A model generated the notes under the pieces. That model had not been told where the DNA came from. It ran no database searches and worked only from the letters and a program-made list of their open reading frames with translations. Made by a program: the position numbers and the translations under genes. 64,000 bases of DNA from Nematopogon swammerdamellus (lineage: Eukaryota > Arthropoda > Insecta > Lepidoptera > Adelidae). This document shows positions 54,407-64,000 of this stretch, in pieces. How positions within the stretch are numbered: position 1 is the stretch's first letter; each line of letters opens with the position of its first letter. The DNA lies in NCBI GenBank assembly GCA_946902875.1, contig OX336344.1, positions 23,333,791 to 23,397,790 on the forward strand, in the 5' to 3' direction.

Positions 54407-55143
54407 ACAACTAAGACAACAAAGTATGACCACTAACTAAAAGCGTCAATGTGAGATAAAAGAAAGGGACATAAATATGAATATTGTTCGACAACGGTTC
54501 GTGCGAGAGAGTGAGAGCGATAGGTATCGCTGCGCTGCTGCGAATTTCGTCATGTAATAACCTCTACCCTATACCTATTGTTTTTCCTTAGATATTAAAG
54601 GCAGAATTATCAAAAATCAACTCTTTAGCTCTAGAACAACTAGAATATAAAGAATCGAAATATGGCCAGCGTATAACTTTCAAGTGATCTCTAGGTTTGT
54701 CAGAAACAGTGTCGCTAATTCGTACACATAATTCCTGTAAAATGGACCCTATTATTACTTCCTTTTCAGGAAGCCGTTGTGTACCGTAATAACTCAGAGT
54801 ACTAACTCTCATTTCCTAAATCTATTCTAGTAAATTCTGATATCAACATTAAAGCACTTACCAAACTAATTGCTCATTCATCTATAGTCATTTAAACCCT
54901 TCTGGTTTCCCTCTGTGTTCTATGTGCACGCTTCGACAGCGCGCTCACGTACCTCGCTTGCGAGCTTGTGAGACCCGCCAAAATTCAAAATGAAAGTGTT
55001 CTGATGTTTGTGTTATTGTTATTATTAAATTATGATCAATGTATTACTTGATAGCTTAATTTTGTTGTGCTGTTCAATAGATGAAATCTATTATTTTATA
55101 TTTTCTTCTAAATTTTAGAACTTCAACAATACAACTTTTATTG
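54407..55143. other. No gene recognised
   Basis: The minus-strand frame at 54588-54812 (PRDHLKVIRWPYFDSLYSSC) is protein-like but unrecognised. Confidence 0.25.
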
Positions 55144-55275
55144 ACCCCTTTTGAAGGGGTTTGTGGAACTGGCCCCACTAAATTCGTATGGACCCTCGGT
55201 CCATACGATATTTATCCATCGCCAGTCCCCGTGACTCCCAACGCAGATAAATTTGTACTTAAGCTACAAATTTAT
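55144..55275. repeat. Cluster of three perfect hairpins
   Basis: ACCCCTT-TTG-AAGGGGT (55144-55160); TCGTATGGACC-CTC-GGTCCATACGA (55184-55208); ATAAATTTGTA-7 bases-TACAAATTTAT (55247-55275). All lie within 132 bp. Confidence 0.8.
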
Positions 55276-56005
55276 TATTTGTCCCTAGGAGTCCCCGTTT
55301 TCTGATCTGTACAAAATATACATCTTCAGACAGATTTACCAATTTAATCTCGTAGTGTTATGTTGGAGTTCAAAAGATATTCTTTTGTCCTCCCTAAAGG
55401 CATAAGTGTATGCTTTTAATTGTGAGTGTATAGTGTATATGTTATGGTTTATATTTCTGTGGCTATCTATTGATATACCTACAGAAATTGTTTTATTCCA
55501 AATGATGCGGTCAGGGGTCCACCTTTCACCGAAATCAATTAGGAATATTTTCTTAAGGGTTTATTAAAATGGTGTGCTGGTCATAATCTACATAACCTAT
55601 ACAGGTATATTTAAACCTGATTTACGCAATCTCCCTACATCCTAAAACGTAACTAGCCAGTATGTTGCATATGCATATATATTACAAAATTTACCTTTGA
55701 ATTCCACTATCCTAACCGGTCTGACACGATTCACTAAAATCACCTTAAATAAAACACCATTACAAATAGAATAGCGTAAAACAATAAATTCAAACGAAAC
55801 CACAACACCCGCCACTGAATCTAATCGCGAAGTTAACACTTAATAAAAATATACTTTTATATCAAAATACGGTAAAACCACTGATTTTACATATTTAAAT
55901 TCGACATATTTTTTAATAATTACGCGTGGTTCAAACACTCTTATATACGTATGATTTACGAATTTAAAGATCGGGTTTTGTTTCTTTTAATCTTCTCTAT
56001 ATTTT
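55276..56005. other. AT-rich, nothing recognised
   Basis: Unassigned. Confidence 0.25.
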
Positions 56006-57300
56006 AAAATACCTTCCCAATGTACTAGTCCTCATGGCAGGCCAATTCGGACATAGTGTCATTGTAAAAGTTCTTTGGAAATCCTTCCATCACCAGTCAA
56101 GATTCCAGAATCCAGCTCAACCTTCATCCAGAACTCAAAAGGCTCAAAAAGAACATCCAAAATATAATTCGCAACCTAGTTGAAAATTCCTATATCACCC
56201 CCAAAATTACAAAATCCAGCTCAACCTTCATTTGCAACTCCGAAAGCTTTACAGAAATTCCCACACTAAAATTCACGAATCAAACAAACTCTATTCACTG
56301 ACTTCCTTTATGTACGTGAAATTTATGATCAGGTCACAGTCCATTATATTTTAATATAAAATAAAACCTTCCCAATGTACCTGTCCTCATGGTAGGCCAG
56401 TTCGGACATAGTGTCATTGTAAAAGTTCTTTGGAAGTCCTTCCATCACCAGTCAAGATTCCAGAATCCAGCTCGACCTTCATCCAGAACTCAAAAGGCTC
56501 AAAAAGAACATCCAAAATATTTTCCGTAAAACTAGTTGAAAACCCCTATATCACCCCCAAAATTACAAAATCCAGCTCAACCTTCATTTGCAACTCCGAA
56601 AGCTTTACAGAAATTCCCACACTAAAATTTACGAAACAAACAAACTTTATTCACCGGTTTTTACAAAATCATTTATGAACTAAGAAAACCTTCCCAATGT
56701 ACCAGTCCTCATGGTAGGCCAGTTCGGACATAGTGTCATTGTAAAAGTTCTTTGGAAGTCCTTCCATCACCAGTCAAGATTCCAGAATCCAGCTCGACCT
56801 TCATCCAGAACTCAAAAGGCTCAAAAAGAACATCCAAAATATTTTCCGTAAAACTAGTTGAAAACCCCTATATCACCCCCAAAATTACAAAATCCAGCTC
56901 AACCTTCATTTGCAACTCCGAAAGCTTTACAGAAATTCCCACACTAAAATTTACGAAACAAACAAACTTTATTCACCGGTTTTTACAAAATCATTTATGA
57001 ACTAAGAAAACCTTCCCAATGTACCAGTCCTCATGGTAGGCCAGTTCGGACATAGTGTCATTGTAAAAGTTCTTTGGAAGTCCTTCCATCACCAGTCAAG
57101 ATTCCAGAATCCAGCTCGACCTTCATCCAGAACTCAAAAGGCTCAAAAAGAACATCCAAAATATTTTCCGTAAAACTAGTTGAAAACCCCTATATCACCC
57201 CCAAAATTACAAAATCCAGCTCAACCTTCATTTGCAACTCCGAAAGCTTTACAGAAATTCCCACACTAATATTCACGAAATTAAACTAATTTCAATCACC
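56006..57300 (+). repeat. 322-bp tandem array, four units
   Basis: Units begin ACCTTCCCAATGTAC at about 56010, 56367, 56689 and 57011. Units 2 to 4 are almost identical with a 322-bp period. Unit 1 is more diverged and longer (356 bp). Each unit holds two related halves (AATCCAGCTC(G/A)ACCTTCAT near one third and two thirds), so the 322-bp unit is itself an old duplication. An 82-codon frame recurs in units 2 and 3, and in shortened form in unit 4, as a by-product of copying. Confidence 0.9.
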
Positions 57301-57348
57301 GGGGTTTTTTACCAAATTCATTTACTAAGAAAACCCAATCAAAAATAC

Positions 57349-57470
57349 ACGCGAGCGAAGCCGAGTGAAATTATTCACTAGGAAAACCCAATCGAAAATA
57401 CACGCGAGCGAAGCCGAGCGATACTTCTTTCCCGAACTTATTCGAAAACTCACGCGAGCGAAGCCGTACT
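57349..57470 (+). repeat. Three spaced copies of ACGCGAGCGAAGCCG
   Basis: The 15-base motif starts at 57349, 57412 and 57452, embedded in partially repeated flanks (GAAAACCCAATCGAAAATAC). It is the same motif as the tails of repeat family E. Confidence 0.75.
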
Positions 57471-57589
57471 AACTTTCGTACCTGGGCTCTCGCTAAATAC
57501 GCACGACCGTCTCCTTCGACTCCCAAAACAGACTGAACTCCCCACGCTCCCCTCCCTCTCCTTTTATAATCTTTCCTCGTGTCACAATC

Positions 57590-57850
57590 CTGACACGCAG
57601 GAACAAATCGAACGGTGGCCTCCTAGTATGGCCATGACACGTTCGTGTCACGGAGCGCGATTTTGTATGGAGATTGAATTTCGATTTTTAGTATGGGCTG
57701 GACACGTTTGTGTCACGCAGGAACAAATCGATCGGCTGCCTCGTAGTATGGCCGTGTCACGTTTCTGTCCGGACTCGTAATTTTGTATGGAGGATAATTT
57801 TATGTTTTTAGTATGAACTGGACACGTTTGTGACACGATATAAATTCGAT
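57590..57850 (+). repeat. ~120-bp GTGTCA-rich repeat, block 1
   Basis: ACGCAGGAACAAATCGA recurs at about 57594 and 57715, with TAGTATGGCC and repeated GTGTCA/TGACAC motifs. A third unit is truncated at 57831. Confidence 0.85.
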
Positions 57851-58679
57851 TTTGGAGGGAAAACAAACCCTCTTCGTACCTTCCACATGGTACCTAAAGC
57901 TGTTTCGCTCGTCAGCGATGCGATTTACCTCTACTTCGGGGGTTTTAACACCACTTCCCCGCACCCATTGTGCATCTCCGCATGCAGAGAACTGTTGCTT
58001 TTGTTATATAAATTAATTGATGTTATTACATGTGCTCTATTAATAAATCGACTTTTAGCGCCATAACGGAGTGTTTTATTTATATATTTTTGTTTAATAT
58101 CGTCTATATTCTTCGAGTATTTTCATTTAAAATGCTAACGTTCCAAGTTGTTAGTTTTCTTATTGTCTATATATTAATTCCTGTACATGCGTGATACCAT
58201 CTTCCGTGTTTGATAATACTATTCATGTACGGAACCTGGACACGCAGAAACCAATCGAAATCTCCTTACCATCGTCGTGTTTTATTCATGTCAGGACACG
58301 AAACCATTCCTTCATACTAACACCGCTTAACGAAAACCCCTCCCGCACCGCTTGACAAATTACCTCAGGTCGCTCCGCCTCGCCCCGCGGCCCACGCGCG
58401 CCCGCAGCTCGGTAATACCTCACCCCTTGTCTTGTTTACCTCATACCTCTCTCCGCCCCGCGCGCACGCTCCAACGGATATTTATTTGAATGTTGGCGTC
58501 ATACTCGTTGTTTTGTTTTATTTTATGTTTTTGTTTAATAACTGGTACTTTGTTTATATACTCTTCCCTTTATAAAATGTTTAGTGTATTAGTTTGAATC
58601 ATTAATAAATAATTATTAAAATAATTTTAGACCCTGTGCGATATCTTCACAGAGATCACGAAACTTCAAATTCCCATAA
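57851..58679. repeat. Sequence between the two satellite blocks
   Basis: Contains a decayed unit (GGACACGCAGAAACCAATCG, 58239-58310) followed by CATTCCTTCATACTAACACCG. A similar phrase follows block 2 near 59301, so the blocks may belong to a larger ~1-kb repeating unit. A CpG-rich part lies at 58365-58475. Confidence 0.5.
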
Positions 58680-59310
58680 ACTCCGTCATGTCCAGATTCC
58701 AGACACGCAGGAACAAATAGACCAGCGACCTCATAGTATGGCCGTGTCACATTCGTGTCCTGACACGAATTTAGTATGGAGATTAAATTGAATCATTAGT
58801 ATGGACTCGACACGAATCGGACACGCAGGAACAAATCGAACGGCGCCCTCTTAGTATGGCCGTGACACGTTCTTGACACGCAGGAACAAAACGCTCGGTT
58901 GCCTCGTAGTATGGCCGTGACACGTTCGTGTCACAGAGCGAAATTTCGTATGGAGATAGAATTTAATTTTTAGTATGGGCTGGACACGGTTGTGACACGC
59001 TCGAACAAATCGAACGGTGGCCTCGTAGTATGGCCGTGTCACATTCGTGTCCTGATACTGTTTTAGTATGGAGATAAAATTAGATTAATTAGTATGTGCT
59101 GGACACGGTTGTGTCATGCAGGAACAAATCGAACGGCGGCCTCGTAGTATGGCCGTGTCACATTCGTGTCCTGACACAAATTTAGTATGGAGATAAAAAT
59201 AAATTATTAGTATGAGCTTGTCACGTTTCTGACACGTAGAAACAAAACGTACGGTGGCCCCGCAGTATGAGCGTGTCACGATCGTGTCTTGACAATAATT
59301 CATTCTTTCA
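58680..59310 (+). repeat. ~120-bp GTGTCA-rich repeat, block 2
   Basis: Units start near 58691, 58812, 58876 (after a shortened unit), 58996, 59117 and 59236. The conserved parts are GGAACAAATCGAACGG, CTCGTAGTATGGCCGTG and TTTAGTATGGAGATAAAAT. Confidence 0.85.
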
Positions 59311-60099
59311 TACTAACAACTCGCAGCGAAATAATCACTACTCGCGCTCCTTGACTCGCTACCTCAAGCCGCGCTCAAACGGCGTGATGATACCGCGATC
59401 TCTGACCCCGCGCCCGCAAGACGCGCGCCTTCTTACCTCACCTCTCCGCCGTTTCGTACGCGCCCATGTCTTGTTCCCCTCTCACCGCGTGTCAGGATTA
59501 CCTCATGCTACCTTCCCCGCCTCGGCGCTCTATAGTGTTTTATATGCGAACCAACTGATGTTATTATATTTCTTGTTTGTCTAATTGCGCGTCGTATTGT
59601 AATGGCCGTTCGCGCCATTTTATTTCTTAGTGGAGTGTGCAGTCACGATTGAATTTATTAGGTGATTAGTTAAATTGTAATATAAATTATTTTGTTAATG
59701 AAACGTTTTAATGTTCTATAATTTAGCTTTGAATTACTATTGGCTATATATTTATCTTTTTTACCTTGTGTGATTCCATCACAGTCGCCCGCATAGAGGT
59801 TCGTAACGAAGCAAAGTCAACGGAACCTCATTCCGTGACGCTTGATCTCGTTAAGAAGCTATATACATTATGATCTTGAAAATTACTTCTTCTTTGTTAG
59901 GGTTTTATTGTTCCCTTCCAAGAAGTTTGTATATATAATTATTTATCACTGTTAGGGTTCAAGTTCCCTTCCAGAGACCCCCTTCTTCTATAATTTTTAA
60001 TTTGTGTGTTTTTTTTTTTTTTTCAACACCATCTGTCCACGTGCTTTAGGAATTTCTTACCCTCCAGCTTAGGATTTATCTCCCTTAGCTTAAAGAGAA
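59311..60099. other. Unassigned, short direct repeat
   Basis: TGTTAGGGTT followed by GTTCCCTTCCA occurs twice, near 59896 and 59949. A T15 tract lies near 60009-60023. Confidence 0.5.
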
Positions 60100-61510
60100 A
60101 AGATTTTTAGAATGCATACCACAACCTTACCACCTCCGGCTTAGACCATGTTTGCACTCTTTCCCTTATCTTCCATTTGCAGCTCGTGCCAATACTACAT
60201 TAAACAAATATTTTAGTGTAATTGATTTAGTTTATTATTAATAAATCTAGGAATTTAGGCAAAAGTTATCACCTCAAAGCCTTAGATCCCTATATTCTGC
60301 CTCTAACAGATTTCCCAACAGTGCAGGAACCTCTAGTCTCATCCTTTACCGTATGGGCCGAAACAGAACATCACCGCTTACAGTGCAATACACACCTTAC
60401 CACCTCCGGCTTAGGCTATGCAAGCAGTTCGGCAGGACAGAACTGGTCCGTGAAGAACACATAACACACCTTACCACCTCCGGCTTAGGCTATGCATGTA
60501 TCCTAGCACAACAAGCTTCCATTAAAGGCAGAGTAGTCGGGATACATATTTTCAAAAGACTTCGAAATCGACTCATGCATCATTTTGGATCCTAACTCAC
60601 CTATTGACGAATAGACGGACTCGGTATGCTTGTAAACGATTCTACTTTAACTCATCCAACATTGCTCCGGTTAATGATTTCAAACCAAATACTACACTCA
60701 TTCACTGTACATAGACCAGAAAATGTCATCCTGAACTTCCAACGCTCCATTTTTTGTGTGTTCGGAACGCCTTTAGTAGACGATGTCATAATCCCTCCCC
60801 AGCGTGAGTCGGACTCAGTAAAATGTAAAGTTCTGCACTTAAGGCATTTTCACCTCACCTTTTCTAAGTCCCAAATTGTGTGTTCTTCACACTGAATTTA
60901 ATTTAACATTATTTTCGAAGCAATGTATGGGAAAACCAAACGAAACCAAAGTATCCTGATTCCTTGTAAAGGTCCCTTCAGGTTAGAGCGCTGCTCTCAT
61001 TAGAAGGAAATTTCACTACAGAGTACAGACACTATAATACCCGCAGGTTTACTCGCGTATTTTACACAAACATCCAAAACCATCCACTCAAGTCAACAAG
61101 TCTATTTTAAATTTTTGTTACTTCTTATTTAGAAGTAATTTAGTCTAACTCTCCTCACTGTACAGCATTTTATTTATTTATTTTGTCATATTTGTTTCCC
61201 GTTTTTTTTTTTTTATACTTATTTATATTAATTTTATATATTTATAAAATAAATTACCTATACAAAATTTATATAAACAGACATAAACAAAAGACGGTAT
61301 TCTCGCCGGCGGTGGGAGTCGAGAATTATTATTATTATTTCTTTTACCGTAAGGACCGAAACAGTATATCACCGCTTACAATGCAATACACACCTTACCA
61401 CCTCCGGCTTAGGCTATGCAAGCAGTTCGGCAGGACAGAACTGGTCCGTGAAGAACACATAACACACCTTACCACCACCGGTTTAGGCTATGCAAGTAGT
61501 TCATTATTTT
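60100..61510 (+). repeat. CTTACCACCTCCGGCTTAG repeats and a duplicated ~150-bp block
   Basis: CCTTACCACC(T/A)CCGG(C/T)TTAG occurs near 60123, 60393, 60468, 61391 and 61466. The block 60345-60495 recurs at 61343-61495 almost unchanged (both contain GCAGTTCGGCAGGACAGAAC and GTCCGTGAAGAACACATAAC). The two copies are separated by about 1 kb. Confidence 0.85.
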
Positions 61511-61910
61511 TTATCTTTTTTATTTTATTCATTTTATTTTAGAATTAATTAATATATATATTTTTTTTTTTTTTTTTTTAGTTTTATTTTCGCCCGCATG
61601 ACTTTACTTACTCTGTGAAGTTTAATTTTAATTTTCTAACCCGCATGAATCTATTTATTTTAACAATAATTTAATGAGCACTACTCTAGTGGTTTATTTA
61701 CAGTATTTATGAGAATGTAACCCCACAACTATGCCTATCAATAATTCAACACGCTCGCACCCGACAATGCACCTTTAACATGGTAAAGTTATTGATAGAT
61801 AATGTGATACTGATAAGTGATAACAGAAGTTAAGGAAGTTCTTGTATAGTGTAATGTTTATGTGTAACAATAAGTTGTTTCACATAATTTTAAATTAAAT
61901 AAAGTGTATT
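61511..61910. other. AT-rich, T homopolymers
   Basis: A T19 run at 61560-61579; nothing else recognised. Confidence 0.4.
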
Positions 61911-62012
61911 CTTACCATACCATACCCTACCGCATCCTACCATTACCAACCCTTACCATACCCTTACACTTCTTTACCAACACATCTTTACCAACCTTAC
62001 CTCTCACTATAG
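61911..62012 (+). repeat. CCATA/CCTTA-type microsatellite
   Basis: Degenerate reiteration of ACCATACC, CCCTACC and TTACCAACC. Confidence 0.7.
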
Positions 62013-62929
62013 TAAATTATGAACGGAACCTTATCACTACTCTAATATTACCGCCCTATATCCTAAAATAAGGTGAGGAGTGGAGTTTAGGATATATCTT
62101 ATTCTACTTAATAAAGTACATAGAAACCCAAACAGTACACCCGTCGTACTATAACTATCTATATAGTACATCCAACAAATGTTGATCATCCATAAATGTG
62201 ATCCAATTCTAATCTGCAATCGTGAAAATAATTAGGTACTCTACCTAGCACTATATTACACCCATCAGATATTTACATGACTTTTTACTTCCTACTATTT
62301 AGTCTATAATATAATTCCTTCTTCCAACACCAGACGACACTCCAAACTCAAGCTCTTTCTTCTTTACTCCATGTTTCGTTAATTCGATTAACCCCAGCGA
62401 AGATGAACCTATAAGAACCTCTCCTATTCTAAATAACTATAATTGTAATCCAACCCGATGATTCGTCCTGAAGTTCCTGAAATTAAAACACATTAAAACA
62501 TTAAATTTCTACTGTATATATTTAAAAGTACTCCAATGGCAGCGACCGATGGTGGTTTTTCAGCATGGCAACCGCAACTTACCTACTTTGAAATTTTTTT
62601 TTTTTTTAAATTTTTTTTTTTTTTATAATGTTGATGAAGTGTAGTTACATTTAAGCTCATTAAAACATGATATATAAATAAGTTTTATATGTTCATGTTC
62701 AATAAAAATAAATCCCGATATGCTAATAAAATGATCGCTTTCACAAACTATTTCATGTGATGAAGTGACAGAAAATTTTATTATTTATCTATTTCCTATA
62801 CAGGATCAAATATTTTCAATTTCAAATTGTATTAAAATTTGCCAGTGAATTAATAATAATCAAAAAATTTGCTATAACGACTAAGTTCAGTTGCAGGAAT
62901 TGAGACAAAACTTAGAAAAGGAAAAAAAA
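62013..62929. other. AT-rich, no gene recognised
   Basis: Two T/A homopolymer tracts at 62587-62625; nothing else recognised. Confidence 0.3.
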
Positions 62930-63022
62930 AACATATTCGTAAAATGCGGATTTGAACCAGCAACCCTCCGATTCCAACTCATAGTATGATTCCATTAAAC
63001 CACGAGGAGTCACAGCGAACTC
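62930..63022 (-). pseudogene. tRNA-like sequence with T-run
   Basis: The minus strand has CGTGGTTTAATGG (A-box-like) and GCTGGTTCAAATCCGC (B box), then a T9 run. The cloverleaf is incomplete: only 3 bp of the T stem pair and no convincing anticodon arm forms. tRNA-derived remnant. Confidence 0.45.
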
Positions 63023-63680
63023 GACGAATATACTAAATGTATGCATTTCTATAAAGGCTGACCCACACACGTTCGTCGCATGCTCGCAAGCGAACGGCCA
63101 CCGCTGCACTTCACGGAGACGCGTGCTCGCGGCTTCCGCGTGGCAATTATGAATTCTTGAAATTATAAATGGTGCAAATATTAAGGCGTACAAGCGGCGT
63201 GTTTAAACAAATCGCCCTTTTTCTTATATGGTCGTCCGCCACTGTCCAGTGGTCTACAGAACTACGCAATCCGGTACGGTGATTTGTTCGTGACAGTATC
63301 TTCTCGCCCGCCTGCCCATAACCGTTTTCCGAAACCACATCAACATGTAAATACAAAATCTTTATGTATGGTAAATATGAATGAAACTAGTAAAAATTCA
63401 AAATCAATTCGGTTTAATATACTCACATACATAAAAACTTATGTTCGGCAGTACATTTTTGTTAATAAACTTGAATTTAAATAAAAGTATTGTGGTGTTA
63501 GCGACATCTATCCCACAACCGAATAATAAAGATCGATAAAACCTGTATAGCTTTGCTACGTTGAAACAATAGAAAGATTCGTTAACACACCAATAGATGG
63601 CGAATAATTAAAATTTTCATGCAACATTACATCTCACTGTGAAACAAAAAAAAACTCACGCCTCACATAAATATAGTTTG
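63023..63680. other. Unassigned
   Basis: GC-richer at 63060-63140. Minus-strand frames here look random. Confidence 0.25.
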
Positions 63681-63687
63681 CTAGTGG

Positions 63688-63770
63688 GTATGATTATTCT
63701 TTTTTATTTATTTTTTCCTTTTTCCCCTTTTTCCATTTCTTTTTTTCCCCATTTTCCCGGGTCCTTATAG
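63688..63770 (+). repeat. Pyrimidine-rich tract
   Basis: Almost pure C/T from 63690 to 63760 (CCTTTTTCCCCTTTTTCC and on). Confidence 0.8.
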
Positions 63771-64000
63771 TGTTTGTGTACACTACCACAACTTACTTTC
63801 TCCATCCGACTTATCTTCTTTCCTTTTTCCTCCCGGGTTTACCCCAATGTTCACTCCGTAAGGTCGGTACCTATTTGCTCCAGCACGCAAATCTAGTCTC
63901 CTTATGCTGTGATAACAAATCAAATACTGCCCATCAGGTCTGATTGATTGAGATAAGATCCATGTTCCTTCTTATGCTAGAAAACTCTGTTATGTTATAT
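63771..64000. other. Right edge, nothing recognised
   Basis: Unassigned sequence. Confidence 0.25.

Larger units (their letters stand above)
2608..64000 (-). other. Probable long upstream intron of how (host context of the window)
   Basis: No exon for the HOW N-terminus/QUA1 (expected to end in a leucine-, aspartate- and glutamate-rich stretch before a phase-1 donor) was seen to the right of 2607. The simplest reading is one intron of more than 61 kb filled with transposons and satellites. The 5' part of the interval could instead be intergenic. This is inference from absence. Confidence 0.4.

Noticed and set aside
56430..57289. Three copies of a 71- to 82-codon ORF
   Set aside because: Recurs only because the 322-bp units are near-identical. 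Unit 1 lacks the frame.
57590..62012. LTR retrotransposon spanning the right-hand satellite district
   Set aside because: The duplicated block at 60345/61343 is short, with no primer-binding site, TG...CA ends or gag/pol frames.

Overview
The window looks like lepidopteran (moth or butterfly) nuclear DNA. I infer this from the repeat content (repeats ending in ACGCGAGCGAAGCCG, CR1/Jockey-like and RTE LINE tails, a mariner, tRNA-headed SINEs) and from the one clear host gene piece. That piece is an exon at 2474-2607 on the minus strand. It encodes the end of the QUA1 region and the first residues of the KH domain of Held out wings (HOW), the insect Quaking-type STAR RNA-binding protein. No other HOW exon was found, so most of the window is probably the long intron upstream of this exon, running to or past the right edge, with part of the next intron at 1-2473. 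Intergenic sequence at the far right cannot be excluded.

The rest is a dense record of transposition. 1-2200: a repeat holding three ~310-bp tandem subrepeats, then a SINE split by a 260-bp MITE. 2.7-16.3 kb: RTE and CR1/Jockey-type LINE 3' ends, two related SINE families (A and B) and a 49-bp hAT-like mini-MITE. Full-length family-B SINEs carry a composite head in which a 5S-rRNA-like segment sits between tRNA A-box and B-box sequences. 16.9-32.5 kb: further MITEs, several near-perfect palindromes, a LINE inserted in a short tandem array and a second ~50-bp hAT-like MITE. 32,566-36,463: a 3.9-kb element with 1.5-kb terminal inverted repeats, an exact 8-bp duplication (CGCCGCCG) and one 260-codon ORF that almost fills the unique centre. 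40.9-41.9 kb: an internally deleted mariner.

43.8-46.9 kb is a mirrored satellite: about 17 copies of a 109-bp unit on one strand meet about 11 copies in the opposite orientation, giving a potential hairpin with arms over 1 kb. The layout resembles Foldback elements. Every unit holds a GCCGCCATTTTG motif of YY1/Pho type. 47-55.5 kb holds a GC-rich island, small MITEs and a 105-codon ORF whose helical pattern resembles a death-effector domain. 56-62 kb is a second satellite district with a 322-bp array, ~120-bp GTGTCA-rich repeats and a duplicated ~150-bp block. 62-64 kb is AT-rich with a tRNA-like sequence and a pyrimidine tract.

The strongest candidates for something undescribed are the 3.9-kb element with its unrecognised ORF, the mirrored 109-bp array, the tRNA/5S/tRNA SINE with its modular relative, and the pair of ~50-bp palindromic insertions with 8-bp duplications. 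All family names come from reading the sequence and from memory; no database search was run.
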